Origin: UM-FILTER-40-17 sp032251335
GTDB lineage: Bacteria > Bacteroidota > Bacteroidia > Flavobacteriales > Flavobacteriaceae
DNA: 64,000 nucleotides
Assembly (NCBI GenBank): GCA_032251335.1
Contig: JAVVDW010000016.1
Location: 7,032 to 71,031, forward strand
Reading direction: 5' to 3'
The notes beneath the pieces are model-generated. The model saw nothing but the letters and a program-made list of their open reading frames with translations, had not been told where the DNA came from and did not search any database. A program made the position numbers and the translations under genes. Shown here one piece after another: positions 52,468 to 60,226 of the stretch (its first letter is position 1; every line of letters begins with the position of its first letter).

Positions 52468-53261
52468 CCCAAATCCAACCCCACCCTAAATCCTTCGTGG
52501 TTTCGTACATTAAAGACAGCGCCGCTTTCAAAAATCAAGTATTGTCCCCGCACGCCCGACAACGTATCTATAAAATCAGGGTTTTTGTCCAAAGTCAACG
52601 AACGTACTTTGTTCGGATACACGCTCACAGGATAATGAATTTGATATAACCCGGAATCAGTCTTACTGTAATACGGCAGAATCTCCTCGGGCAAATAAAC
52701 TTTGGCTTGCTCGCGAACCAAGTTTAAATCTACTTTTTCTTCTTGATTTTTCAACATTTTTTGCCAATGTGTCTTGTCTGAATAGTGATTTTTTAAAGCC
52801 ACCTCCGCCACACCGGCCAAATACCTGTTGGGCACTTCTACCAAGGCAATCGCCTCGGTGGCGCCTTGGTCTATCCATCTTGTCGGGACTTGCGTAGCGC
52901 GAGTGACACCCACTTTGAGCCCGCCGGATTGCGCCAAATATACTATATGTGGCTGCAGCTGCATTTGCTTTTCATAACTCAAATCTCGATCCTCTTCGTC
53001 CAAATGTGCACGGCTCAGTTCCGGACGCATAATCCAATCGCCCGCCTGGGGCAACGACATAAAACAATCATAACAATAGCCTTGTCTGAATATTTTTTTG
53101 TTCAGCCCGCAACCCAAACATTCATATCCCATGTGTTTGATGGCCAATTTTTGACCCATCAGTTGGTTTATGTGTAAAAAATCGCCGTCCAAAGCCAAAA
53201 AATAATTGACCGGACGGGCCGGCTCTGTTTTCATTTTTTTCAAAACACCTTCAAAATGCAT
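52464..53261 (-). CDS. DUF2797 protein with zinc-binding and GIY-YIG-like region
   Basis: A 265-residue protein. A Cys cluster (CLGCGLNKKIFRQGYCYDCF, residues near 50-70) forms a zinc site. The central part IVYLAQSGGLKVGVTRATQVPTRW (in part) resembles the two beta strands and following Arg of GIY-YIG nucleases. DUF2797 proteins are often annotated as such, but no nuclease activity is established to my knowledge. Single leftward gene, divergent from GH3. Confidence 0.85.
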   Translation of the reverse strand: MHFEGVLKKMKTEPARPVNYFLALDGDFLHINQLMGQKLAIKHMGYECLGCGLNKKIFRQGYCYDCFMSLPQAGDWIMRPELSRAHLDEEDRDLSYEKQMQLQPHIVYLAQSGGLKVGVTRATQVPTRWIDQGATEAIALVEVPNRYLAGVAEVALKNHYSDKTHWQKMLKNQEEKVDLNLVREQAKVYLPEEILPYYSKTDSGLYQIHYPVSVYPNKVRSLTLDKNPDFIDTLSGVRGQYLIFESGAVFNVRNHEGFRVGLDLG

Positions 53262-53326
53262 ATCTATTAGATTTTAAACCTGCAATTACCGAATTTTTTT
53301 TAAATTCGTATCAAACAACCCACCAA

Positions 53327-54853
53327 ATGTCTTTACCCATTGTCAATTCTATTGCTTCGTGGTTTCTCAAAAAAAGAGTGCACCAAATGGAACTTTTCTT
53401 AAAGTATCCAAACGAAGTACAACTCGAAGTTTTGGTAGGCTTGTTAGACACCGCTGTCAACACCGACTTTGGCAAAAAACACGGCTTTTCAGACATCAAT
53501 TCCTACAAAGATTTTACAGAAGCCGTTCCACTATCCAGATATGAAGACTTAGAACCTCAGATAGAAGAAATGCGCCGTGGCGCGGAAAACATTTTTTGGC
53601 CAACGCCCATCAGATGGTTTGCCAAATCCAGTGGCACCACCAACGCCAAGAGCAAGTTTATTCCTGTTAGCGAGGAGTCTTTGGAAGATTGCCACTACGC
53701 AGCAGCCAAAGATTTGCTTTGCATCTATCTGAACAACAATCCCGATTCACAACTTTTTACAGGCAAAAGTTTGCGCTTGGGTGGCAGCAAACAATTGTAC
53801 AAAGAAAACGGTACGGCATTTGGCGATTTGTCGGCCATTTTGATAGACAATATGCCCATTTGGGCTACCATGAGCAGCACACCCAACAACCGCGTGTCTT
53901 TGATGGATGATTGGGAAACCAAACTACCGGCTATTGTGGCAGATTGTATCGAAGAAAACCTCACAAGTATGGCTGGCGTTCCTTCGTGGATGTTGGTACT
54001 TCTCAACAAAGTGTTGGAGAAAACCAACAAATCGCACTTGTTTGAAATTTGGCCAAACCTTGAAGTATATTTTCACGGAGGAGTCAGTTTTGAACCCTAT
54101 ATGGATCAATATACCAAACTTTTACCTTCGGATCGATTCAAATTTTACGAAATTTACAACGCTTCCGAAGGCTTTTTTGCTGTACAAGATCGGAATGATT
54201 CCAAAGATTTGTTGTTAATGCTCAACTACGGCATTTTTTACGAATTTATTCCGATGGATACCTACGGAACGCCACAACAAAAAATAATTCCGCTTTCCGA
54301 AGTGGAAGTTGGGAAAAACTATGCCATTGTCATCACCACCAACGCCGGATTGTGGCGCTATATGATTGGTGATACGGTTCGGTTTACAGCTACAAACCCC
54401 TATCGCATAAGAGTAAGCGGTCGCACCAAACACCACATCAACGTTTTTGGTGAAGAGTTGATTATAGAAAATGCAGATGAAGCGCTTAGGCAAGTGTGTT
54501 TGTCCACCGGTGCAGAAATTGCAGACTATACCGCGGGTCCGGTTTTTATGGAGGGCAAAGAAAAAGGCAAACACCAGTGGATAATCGAGTTTAAAACACC
54601 GCCACCCTGCATGCAAGATTTTACACATCAGCTCGACCAAAATTTGCAAAAACTCAATTCTGATTACGAAGCCAAAAGATATCTAAACATGACGCTCAAT
54701 GCACCTGAAGTGCATAGCGCGCGCCGGCAACTTTTTTATGATTGGCTCAAGAAGGAGGGCAAACTAGGTGGGCAACACAAAATTCCTCGGCTTTCCAATA
54801 GCAGAGATTACTTGGAAGAACTCCTCAAGATGAATACACCCACTGCCGTGTAG
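53327..54853 (+). CDS. GH3 family acyl-acid amido synthetase
   Basis: A 508-residue adenylating enzyme of the GH3 family, known in plants for conjugating jasmonate or auxin to amino acids. ATP/AMP-binding motif FAKSSGTTNAKSKFIPVSEE (near 102-121), the second motif EVYFHGGVSFEPYMDQY, YNASEGFFA near 278, and the C-terminal LWRYMIGDTVRF and RTKHHINVFGEELI are all present. Bacterial members are frequent in Bacteroidota; the acyl acid and amino acid they use are unknown. It ends 2 bases before a convergent SET-domain gene. Confidence 0.93.
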   Translation: MSLPIVNSIASWFLKKRVHQMELFLKYPNEVQLEVLVGLLDTAVNTDFGKKHGFSDINSYKDFTEAVPLSRYEDLEPQIEEMRRGAENIFWPTPIRWFAKSSGTTNAKSKFIPVSEESLEDCHYAAAKDLLCIYLNNNPDSQLFTGKSLRLGGSKQLYKENGTAFGDLSAILIDNMPIWATMSSTPNNRVSLMDDWETKLPAIVADCIEENLTSMAGVPSWMLVLLNKVLEKTNKSHLFEIWPNLEVYFHGGVSFEPYMDQYTKLLPSDRFKFYEIYNASEGFFAVQDRNDSKDLLLMLNYGIFYEFIPMDTYGTPQQKIIPLSEVEVGKNYAIVITTNAGLWRYMIGDTVRFTATNPYRIRVSGRTKHHINVFGEELIIENADEALRQVCLSTGAEIADYTAGPVFMEGKEKGKHQWIIEFKTPPPCMQDFTHQLDQNLQKLNSDYEAKRYLNMTLNAPEVHSARRQLFYDWLKKEGKLGGQHKIPRLSNSRDYLEELLKMNTPTAV

Positions 54854-54855
54854 TC

Positions 54856-55458
54856 TTACTCAGATTTTTGTTGGCCGTTCGGATAGTAACAAGCCAAGAT
54901 AGAATCTAACCGTTTATTCCCTTTAAGGATATCTTCTACGTGTTCCCATTTTTCGGCGGTAAAAAAATCGCGCAAAGGTTGTTTTTGATGAGGAATCAAC
55001 CCAAAAACAGCTGAAATTTTTTGATCCCATACCGGGTGATAGCGCAACAAATCATCCGGATAAACGACTTTTCTGTCAGCCCCTTCATCAAAAGCAGCAA
55101 AAGGCTCAGATACGTTTAAATAACCGTAGTCATCCGTCAATTGCTCGCCCGCTTCAATATCGCGAATGGCAATTTCAAAATCATAAGGCGTTGAAAGACA
55201 GTTGGCGTGAAAACTGTGGTTGACATATTTGGCAATATCCCAACACAACACAAATGCACCTTTGTTGTTGCGAAAACAATACGTGTCAATCAATTGACGT
55301 ACCGGCAAGTCAAATTTTTCGATTTCGTCCGGTTCAAATACACGATCCAACGGATCTTGAATCCAGGTAATGGTTCCTTTTGGGATAGGTTTTTTGGCGA
55401 CAACACCATATCCGATTATCTCATTGATAAAACGGACTTCCGTATCGGGATGAATCAT
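54856..55458 (-). CDS. SET-domain protein
   Basis: A 200-residue protein whose core is a SET fold: an N-terminal IGYGVVAKKPIPKGTITW strand pair, the NHSFHANC motif (here KYVNHSFHANCLST, near 72-85), and RDIEAGEQLTDDYGYLN near 100-116, where Tyr of DYGY fits the SET catalytic Tyr. SET proteins are SAM-dependent lysine methyltransferases, but the post-SET zinc site is absent. Many bacteria carry such proteins; the protein substrate is unknown. Single leftward gene. Confidence 0.88.
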   Translation of the reverse strand: MIHPDTEVRFINEIIGYGVVAKKPIPKGTITWIQDPLDRVFEPDEIEKFDLPVRQLIDTYCFRNNKGAFVLCWDIAKYVNHSFHANCLSTPYDFEIAIRDIEAGEQLTDDYGYLNVSEPFAAFDEGADRKVVYPDDLLRYHPVWDQKISAVFGLIPHQKQPLRDFFTAEKWEHVEDILKGNKRLDSILACYYPNGQQKSE

Positions 55459-55576
55459 AAATAACGTAAGACATTAGTTAAAAGATGAAGTGAAACAACC
55501 CATTTTTTTTCAAATATCCGACGCCTTGGTTTAAGAAGATAAAGCGTCGAGTATTCGATAGAAATTCGAATCAAAT

Positions 55577-56851
55577 TTAAACGAATTTCTCAATTGCCAA
55601 CACGATGGTATCATAAATTTTTTGCAGCTCGTTATTGGTGATTACATAAGGCGGTAAAACGTAGATGATATTTCCTACAGGTCTTAAAATCAAGCCATTA
55701 TTAATAAAAAACTCATAAAGATTGTTGCGAAGTGTTCCGTAGTAGGCTGCGGCATCATCCGTTTTGAGTTCAATCGCCATGATGACACCCAATATCCGGA
55801 TCTCTCCTATCTTCGGATGAAGTTGATAAGTGACCTGAAAAGTCTTGTGCAGTGTATTGATACGACCGATATTCTTTTGCATGCTTTCTGAGGTGAGCAG
55901 CTCTATGCTTGCCAAAGCAGCGGCGCAACCGGTTGGGTTGGCGGTAAAAGAATGGCCGTGAAAAAGTGCTTTATTGATATCGTCATCGTAGAAAGCATCA
56001 AAGATCTGTTGTGTAGTTGTAGTGAGTGACATCGGGATGGTTCCTGCGGTCAATGCCTTAGACAAACACATCATGTCGGGTTGTTCTGTGAGGTATTCAC
56101 AGGCAAAATTCTTACCTGTTTTTCCAAATCCGGTCATCACTTCGTCGGCAATAGTCAGTATGTCGTGTGATTTACAAAAACGCATCAGCGCGTTTAACCC
56201 TGTAGCTTCATACATTTGCATACCTGCCGCACCCTGCACCAATGGTTCAAAAATAAAAGCAGCTACATTTTGGTCTTCAGTAGCTTTTTGCAGTGCTTCC
56301 AAGCTGGCTTGTTCCTGGCCTTTTTTTGGAATGGGAATACGCCGAACTTCCAATAACATTTCTTTGAAAGCTTCTGTAAAAATTCCAATGCCGGATGCTG
56401 CCATAGCACCAAAAGTATCACCGTGGAAAGCGTTTTCAAAAGCAACCACTACAGATTTTTTACGACCCTGATTCAGGTGGAATTGGAGTGCCATTTTAAT
56501 GGCGACTTCCACTGCCGTAGAACCATTGTCCGAAAAAAATATTTTTTGTTGATTGGACGGCAGCAAAGGCAGTAGTTTTTTTGCCAACTTTATGGCCGGA
56601 CTGTGCGTAAATCCCCCAAAGAGCACATGTTCTAAAGTCAACAATTGTTCGTAGATACGGGCTGCGACAAACTCGTTGGCATGCCCATACGGATTCACCC
56701 ACCACGAGGCGATGCCATCTATGTATTCTTTACCTTCAGTATCCCACAATTTGGCGCCTTTGCCGCGAACGATGCACGGATGCGGTCCGGCAGTTTTGTG
56801 TTGGGTGTAGGGATGCCATAAATGGTCCTTGTCAATTTGGTTAAAAGCCAT
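55577..56851 (-). CDS. bioA: Adenosylmethionine-8-amino-7-oxononanoate aminotransferase
   Basis: Makes 7,8-diaminopelargonate in biotin synthesis, with SAM as amino donor. The 424-residue class III aminotransferase starts with DKDHLWHPYTQ, contains GIASWWVNPYGHAN, FSDNGSTAVEVAIKMA, the conserved IADEVMTGFGKTG, and the PLP Lys265 in CLSKALTAGTIPM. It follows bioD by 2 bases in a leftward unit. The product feeds BioD encoded beside it, and biotin is carried by AccB at 9.1 kb. Confidence 0.96.
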   Translation of the reverse strand: MAFNQIDKDHLWHPYTQHKTAGPHPCIVRGKGAKLWDTEGKEYIDGIASWWVNPYGHANEFVAARIYEQLLTLEHVLFGGFTHSPAIKLAKKLLPLLPSNQQKIFFSDNGSTAVEVAIKMALQFHLNQGRKKSVVVAFENAFHGDTFGAMAASGIGIFTEAFKEMLLEVRRIPIPKKGQEQASLEALQKATEDQNVAAFIFEPLVQGAAGMQMYEATGLNALMRFCKSHDILTIADEVMTGFGKTGKNFACEYLTEQPDMMCLSKALTAGTIPMSLTTTTQQIFDAFYDDDINKALFHGHSFTANPTGCAAALASIELLTSESMQKNIGRINTLHKTFQVTYQLHPKIGEIRILGVIMAIELKTDDAAAYYGTLRNNLYEFFINNGLILRPVGNIIYVLPPYVITNNELQKIYDTIVLAIEKFV

Positions 56852-56853
56852 AT

Positions 56854-57474
56854 CTACGTTAATGTTTTAAGCACTTCTTTAAAAATAGATGCATGTGTTT
56901 GAACGGTTTTTTTGGTAATCTCCGGCGCTTGGTTTACACGACCCAATATGCGCACCCCGCCCATTTGCTGAATGATATTTTCGGTTGAAGGCGTTTCAAG
57001 ACCATTAAAAATCAATCCGGCTACATCGAGGCCACGGTTTTTTAAAACCTCTAGGCTCATCAGGGTGTGGTTGATGCTGCCCAAATAATTTCTAGAGACC
57101 AAAATGATTTTGTAATCGGGGGCAATCAAATCTATGATGGTGTTTTTGTCGTTCAATGGCACCAACAAACCGCCGGCACCTTCTATCACCAAATGGTTAG
57201 AAGTTTTAGGACAAACAATTTTTTTTAAATCGATGCACACCCCATCCAAAGCGGCAGCCGCATGCGGACTCATGGGTTGGTTGAGCCGGTATGCGTTGGG
57301 ATGGAAAACACTTTTGGTATTAGAAACCAACGATTGTACCTTTTCTGCATCGCCAAAGTGCAAATCTCCCGACTGTATTGGTTTCCAATAATCGGCTTGA
57401 AGGGCTTCCACTAAAATAGCCGAAATGACAGTTTTTCCGACGTCTGTGCCGATTCCGGTAACAAAAATTTTCAT
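56854..57474 (-). CDS. bioD: Dethiobiotin synthetase
   Basis: Closes the ureido ring from diaminopelargonate with CO2 and ATP. The 206-residue P-loop protein starts MKIFVTGIGTDVGKT (loop residues 7-15) and contains the family parts YWKPIQSGD, LNQPMSPHAAA and VIEGAGGLLVPL. The ATG at 57474 is chosen since it begins the conserved strand; 13 residues upstream in frame are unrelated. bioB and bioF are not adjacent. Confidence 0.95.
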   Translation of the reverse strand: MKIFVTGIGTDVGKTVISAILVEALQADYWKPIQSGDLHFGDAEKVQSLVSNTKSVFHPNAYRLNQPMSPHAAAALDGVCIDLKKIVCPKTSNHLVIEGAGGLLVPLNDKNTIIDLIAPDYKIILVSRNYLGSINHTLMSLEVLKNRGLDVAGLIFNGLETPSTENIIQQMGGVRILGRVNQAPEITKKTVQTHASIFKEVLKTLT

Positions 57475-57574
57475 GTTTTTTAGCTGTTTTATTTTGGGTT
57501 CTAAATTATCCACAAATGACGCGAATGTGATTGTGTATAAACAAAAGGTTTTATCTTATTTTAAGCAGAAAAGA

Positions 57575-58228
57575 CTACTTTCTCAAAATGATTTCGGTGA
57601 TGTTTTGCACTTCAAAACTCGTCAAAACCTGATTAGCCAATTTCATATCCTGTCCGGGTGAGTTGGGATTGTCGTACCCAAAACAAAAAATATCGGCGGC
57701 TTTGGCGGCTTTCAATCCGTTCGTCGAATCTTCTATAACGACCGTTGTTGCCGAATTGGATTCACTGATTTTAACCGCATTTAAAAATATCTCCGGATGC
57801 GGTTTCGAGTGCGTGAAAGAGGCACCACTGATTTTGTGTGAAAAATAGTGTTCGATGTCAAACAAACGCAAGACTTTGTCGATGCTTTTTTGTTCGGAAG
57901 ATGATGCAAGAATCAGTTTGATTTCTTGCCGATGTAGCGATTGCAGCAGCGGAACAACCCCGGCTATAGGCTCAATATCCGTTTGGTCCAACACTTCAAA
58001 ATACACCTCAAGGTTCATCTCAGTCAGCTTCTCCACCGACGGATGCAAGCCGTATTGATCTTTGAGTTTTTGCCACATATTTTTAGAAGAAGTGCCTATA
58101 AAAGATTGTTTCTCATCTGCAGTGATGGAAAATCCGAGAGATTGCATAAACTTCTTCTGAGCGATTTCGTGGAGTGGCTCACTGTCTATGATGACACCAT
58201 CCATATCGAAAATAACAGTTTTGACCAT
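57575..58228 (-). CDS. HAD-superfamily phosphatase/phosphomutase (subfamily IA)
   Basis: A 217-residue HAD hydrolase starting MVKTVIFDMDGVIIDSEP. Asp8 and Asp10 are the nucleophile and acid/base; motif II is LASSSEQ near 108, motif III Lys is in KPHPEIF and motif IV in VVIEDSTNGLKAAKAA. The DMDGVIIDSEP form is shared by beta-phosphoglucomutases and 2-deoxyglucose-6-phosphatases (YniC-like). Substrate unknown. It lies 100 bases upstream of bioD in the same direction. Confidence 0.92.
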   Translation of the reverse strand: MVKTVIFDMDGVIIDSEPLHEIAQKKFMQSLGFSITADEKQSFIGTSSKNMWQKLKDQYGLHPSVEKLTEMNLEVYFEVLDQTDIEPIAGVVPLLQSLHRQEIKLILASSSEQKSIDKVLRLFDIEHYFSHKISGASFTHSKPHPEIFLNAVKISESNSATTVVIEDSTNGLKAAKAADIFCFGYDNPNSPGQDMKLANQVLTSFEVQNITEIILRK

Positions 58229-58245
58229 GGTTTTGAGTTAGACAA

Positions 58246-58253
58246 CAAAAGTA
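58246..58253 (-). promoter_or_regulatory. -7 element for the HAD gene
   Basis: The minus strand reads TACTTTTG, matching TAnnTTTG, 18 bases upstream of the HAD start. Paired back to back with the paaE-like promoter at 58310. Confidence 0.5.
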
Positions 58254-58309
58254 TAAAAACACAGACAAACAGAATATTTTCAAAACTAGGAAGCCATATT
58301 TTATTTGGT

Positions 58310-58317
58310 TAAATTTG
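58310..58317 (+). promoter_or_regulatory. -7 element for the ferredoxin reductase gene
   Basis: TAAATTTG matches TAnnTTTG, 18 bases before the ATG at 58335. The upstream in-frame ATG-less extension from 58305 is therefore unlikely to be translated. Confidence 0.6.
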
Positions 58318-58334
58318 CCGAAAAAAGAAAAACC

Positions 58335-59378
58335 ATGTCCGATTTTCACGCACTTACCATTCAACGCATTGTAAAAGTGGCGTCAAAGGCCGTTGCCATT
58401 TCCTTCGATTTACCTGCTTCGCTTTCTGACAAATACAACTTTGTTCCCGGTCAGTACATCACCCTAAAAACGCAAATAGATGGAAAAGAAGTCAGACGCG
58501 CCTATTCCATTTGTTCGGTACCACAAAAAGAACCCCTTACCGTAGCGGTGAAAGAGATACCAAATGGCACTTTTTCTGCCTATGCAAACCAACAGTTACA
58601 AGTAGGTGGAAGTCTTGAGGTAGCTGAACCCGAAGGTCGTTTTCAGCTTATAGCCGAAGAAGGCAAATCTTACTTAGCTTTTGCAGCGGGCAGTGGCATC
58701 ACACCCATTTTATCGATGATAAAAGCGGTTTTATCTTCAACACAAACATCTCGTTTTGTGCTGGTTTACGGCAACAAATCTCCCGATGACACCATGTTTT
58801 TAGATACACTACAAAAACTCCAAACCGACTATCCGGAACGCTTTTTTATTCAATGGATTTTTAGTCAAACACAAACCACAGACAGCTTGTTTGGACGGAT
58901 TGAAGCCTCAATTGTCAACCTGATTGTTAAAAATAAATACAAAGATACCGACTTTGCCGGATACTACCTCTGCGGGCCGGAAGCCATGATTGACGAAGTG
59001 CGAAACACACTGATAGAACAAAAGATAGCCAAAGATAAAATCCATTTTGAACTTTTTACTTCGGCGGCATCCACCCCGGATTCTGCTCCCTCAAAAGGCA
59101 TGACCCAATTGACGATTTTGCTGGATGATGAGACATTCAACATAGAAATTCTACAAAACAAAAGCGTGCTCGAATCGGTCTTGGAAGCCGGTATCGATGC
59201 GCCATTTTCTTGTCAGGGCGGTGTGTGCAGCACTTGCATCGCCCGCATCAAAGACGGAAGTGCAATCATGGCCAAAAACAGCATCCTTACCGATGGCGAA
59301 ATTGCCGAAGGGCTAACACTTACCTGCCAAGCGAGACCCACTTCAGACACCTTGTCTATCGATTATGACGATGTGTAA
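58335..59378 (+). CDS. PaaE-type ferredoxin-NADP reductase
   Basis: A 347-residue electron-transfer protein: FAD domain (VPGQYITLKTQIDGKEVRRAYSICS, in part), NAD domain (GSGITPILSMIKAVL, YLCGPEAMI), and a C-terminal plant-type 2Fe-2S domain with Cys293, Cys298, Cys301 and Cys331 (FSCQGGVCSTC, LTCQA). This is the layout of PaaE, the reductase of the phenylacetyl-CoA epoxidase, but no paaA-D genes are nearby, so it probably serves another oxygenase or desaturase. Single rightward gene. Confidence 0.92.
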   Translation: MSDFHALTIQRIVKVASKAVAISFDLPASLSDKYNFVPGQYITLKTQIDGKEVRRAYSICSVPQKEPLTVAVKEIPNGTFSAYANQQLQVGGSLEVAEPEGRFQLIAEEGKSYLAFAAGSGITPILSMIKAVLSSTQTSRFVLVYGNKSPDDTMFLDTLQKLQTDYPERFFIQWIFSQTQTTDSLFGRIEASIVNLIVKNKYKDTDFAGYYLCGPEAMIDEVRNTLIEQKIAKDKIHFELFTSAASTPDSAPSKGMTQLTILLDDETFNIEILQNKSVLESVLEAGIDAPFSCQGGVCSTCIARIKDGSAIMAKNSILTDGEIAEGLTLTCQARPTSDTLSIDYDDV

Positions 59379-59435
59379 AACTTTACTGTAAGGTTTCAAA
59401 TAAAATAACGACAGCCCAAACGCTCAATAGCATTT

Positions 59436-60149
59436 ATGTCAACTGCATCTCCATCAAAAACCGCTATTCTCATCTTCGCCAACTCGGCGGAAACAGAGTC
59501 GGCGAGAAAAGTTTTGGGATCGGGATGCAATAAGGGCTTACAGCAGTCTCTTTTTGAAAAGCTAAACGAACGCACCGTTCGTACTGTCCAAAAAACCGGG
59601 CTTCCGTATCTCATTTATACTGAAAAAGAACAGGTTGGCAACAGCTTTGGCGAACGGTTTACCCGTGCCATACAAGATGTTTTCTCAAAAGGTTACGAAC
59701 GCGTCATCGCCATTGGGAACGACAGCCCCGAACTCACGTCCAACCAAATCCTTAAAGCATACAGCGCCCTGCGGGATGGCAAATTTGTACTCGGCCCAAG
59801 CTGTGACGGCGGTTTCTACCTGATGGGCATTGACAGAGATTCGTTTTTGAAAACAGATTTTATCAAATTTTCTTGGCAACAAAAATCACTCTTTATCGAG
59901 TTGATAGATTTTGCCCATGACGCGCATTTATCTGTTGAAAAACTCTCCACCTTGGCCGACCTCGACCGTGTGGAAGATTTAAAAAAACACGGCATACGTT
60001 GGATACAAAAACTGAAAAGTCTTCGCGAAATTCTTCTGTCCATCAATTTTGAGGAAGTTTTTCCGAATTTTATTTTCACAAAACACACCCTTCCCCTTTG
60101 TCATATTCAAATTTCCTTTAACAAAGGCTCTCCCATTTTCATTTTTTAG
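59436..60149 (+). CDS. DUF2064 (TIGR04282) glycosyltransferase-like protein
   Basis: A 237-residue nucleotide-diphospho-sugar transferase-like protein: IGNDSPELTSNQI near 90-102, and LGPSCDGGFYLMGID near 117-131, are the DUF2064 signatures. Family members are annotated as glycosyltransferases on fold similarity. The C terminus beyond residue 190 is poorly conserved. It lies between the ferredoxin reductase and the TonB receptor with no tight coupling. Confidence 0.88.
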   Translation: MSTASPSKTAILIFANSAETESARKVLGSGCNKGLQQSLFEKLNERTVRTVQKTGLPYLIYTEKEQVGNSFGERFTRAIQDVFSKGYERVIAIGNDSPELTSNQILKAYSALRDGKFVLGPSCDGGFYLMGIDRDSFLKTDFIKFSWQQKSLFIELIDFAHDAHLSVEKLSTLADLDRVEDLKKHGIRWIQKLKSLREILLSINFEEVFPNFIFTKHTLPLCHIQISFNKGSPIFIF

Positions 60150-60226
60150 CAAGTTTCTCTTTTAACTTTTAACCGTTTGAAAGCATCTTTTTTGATGGTT
60201 TTCAAACAAGCCCAATTTGTACAAAA

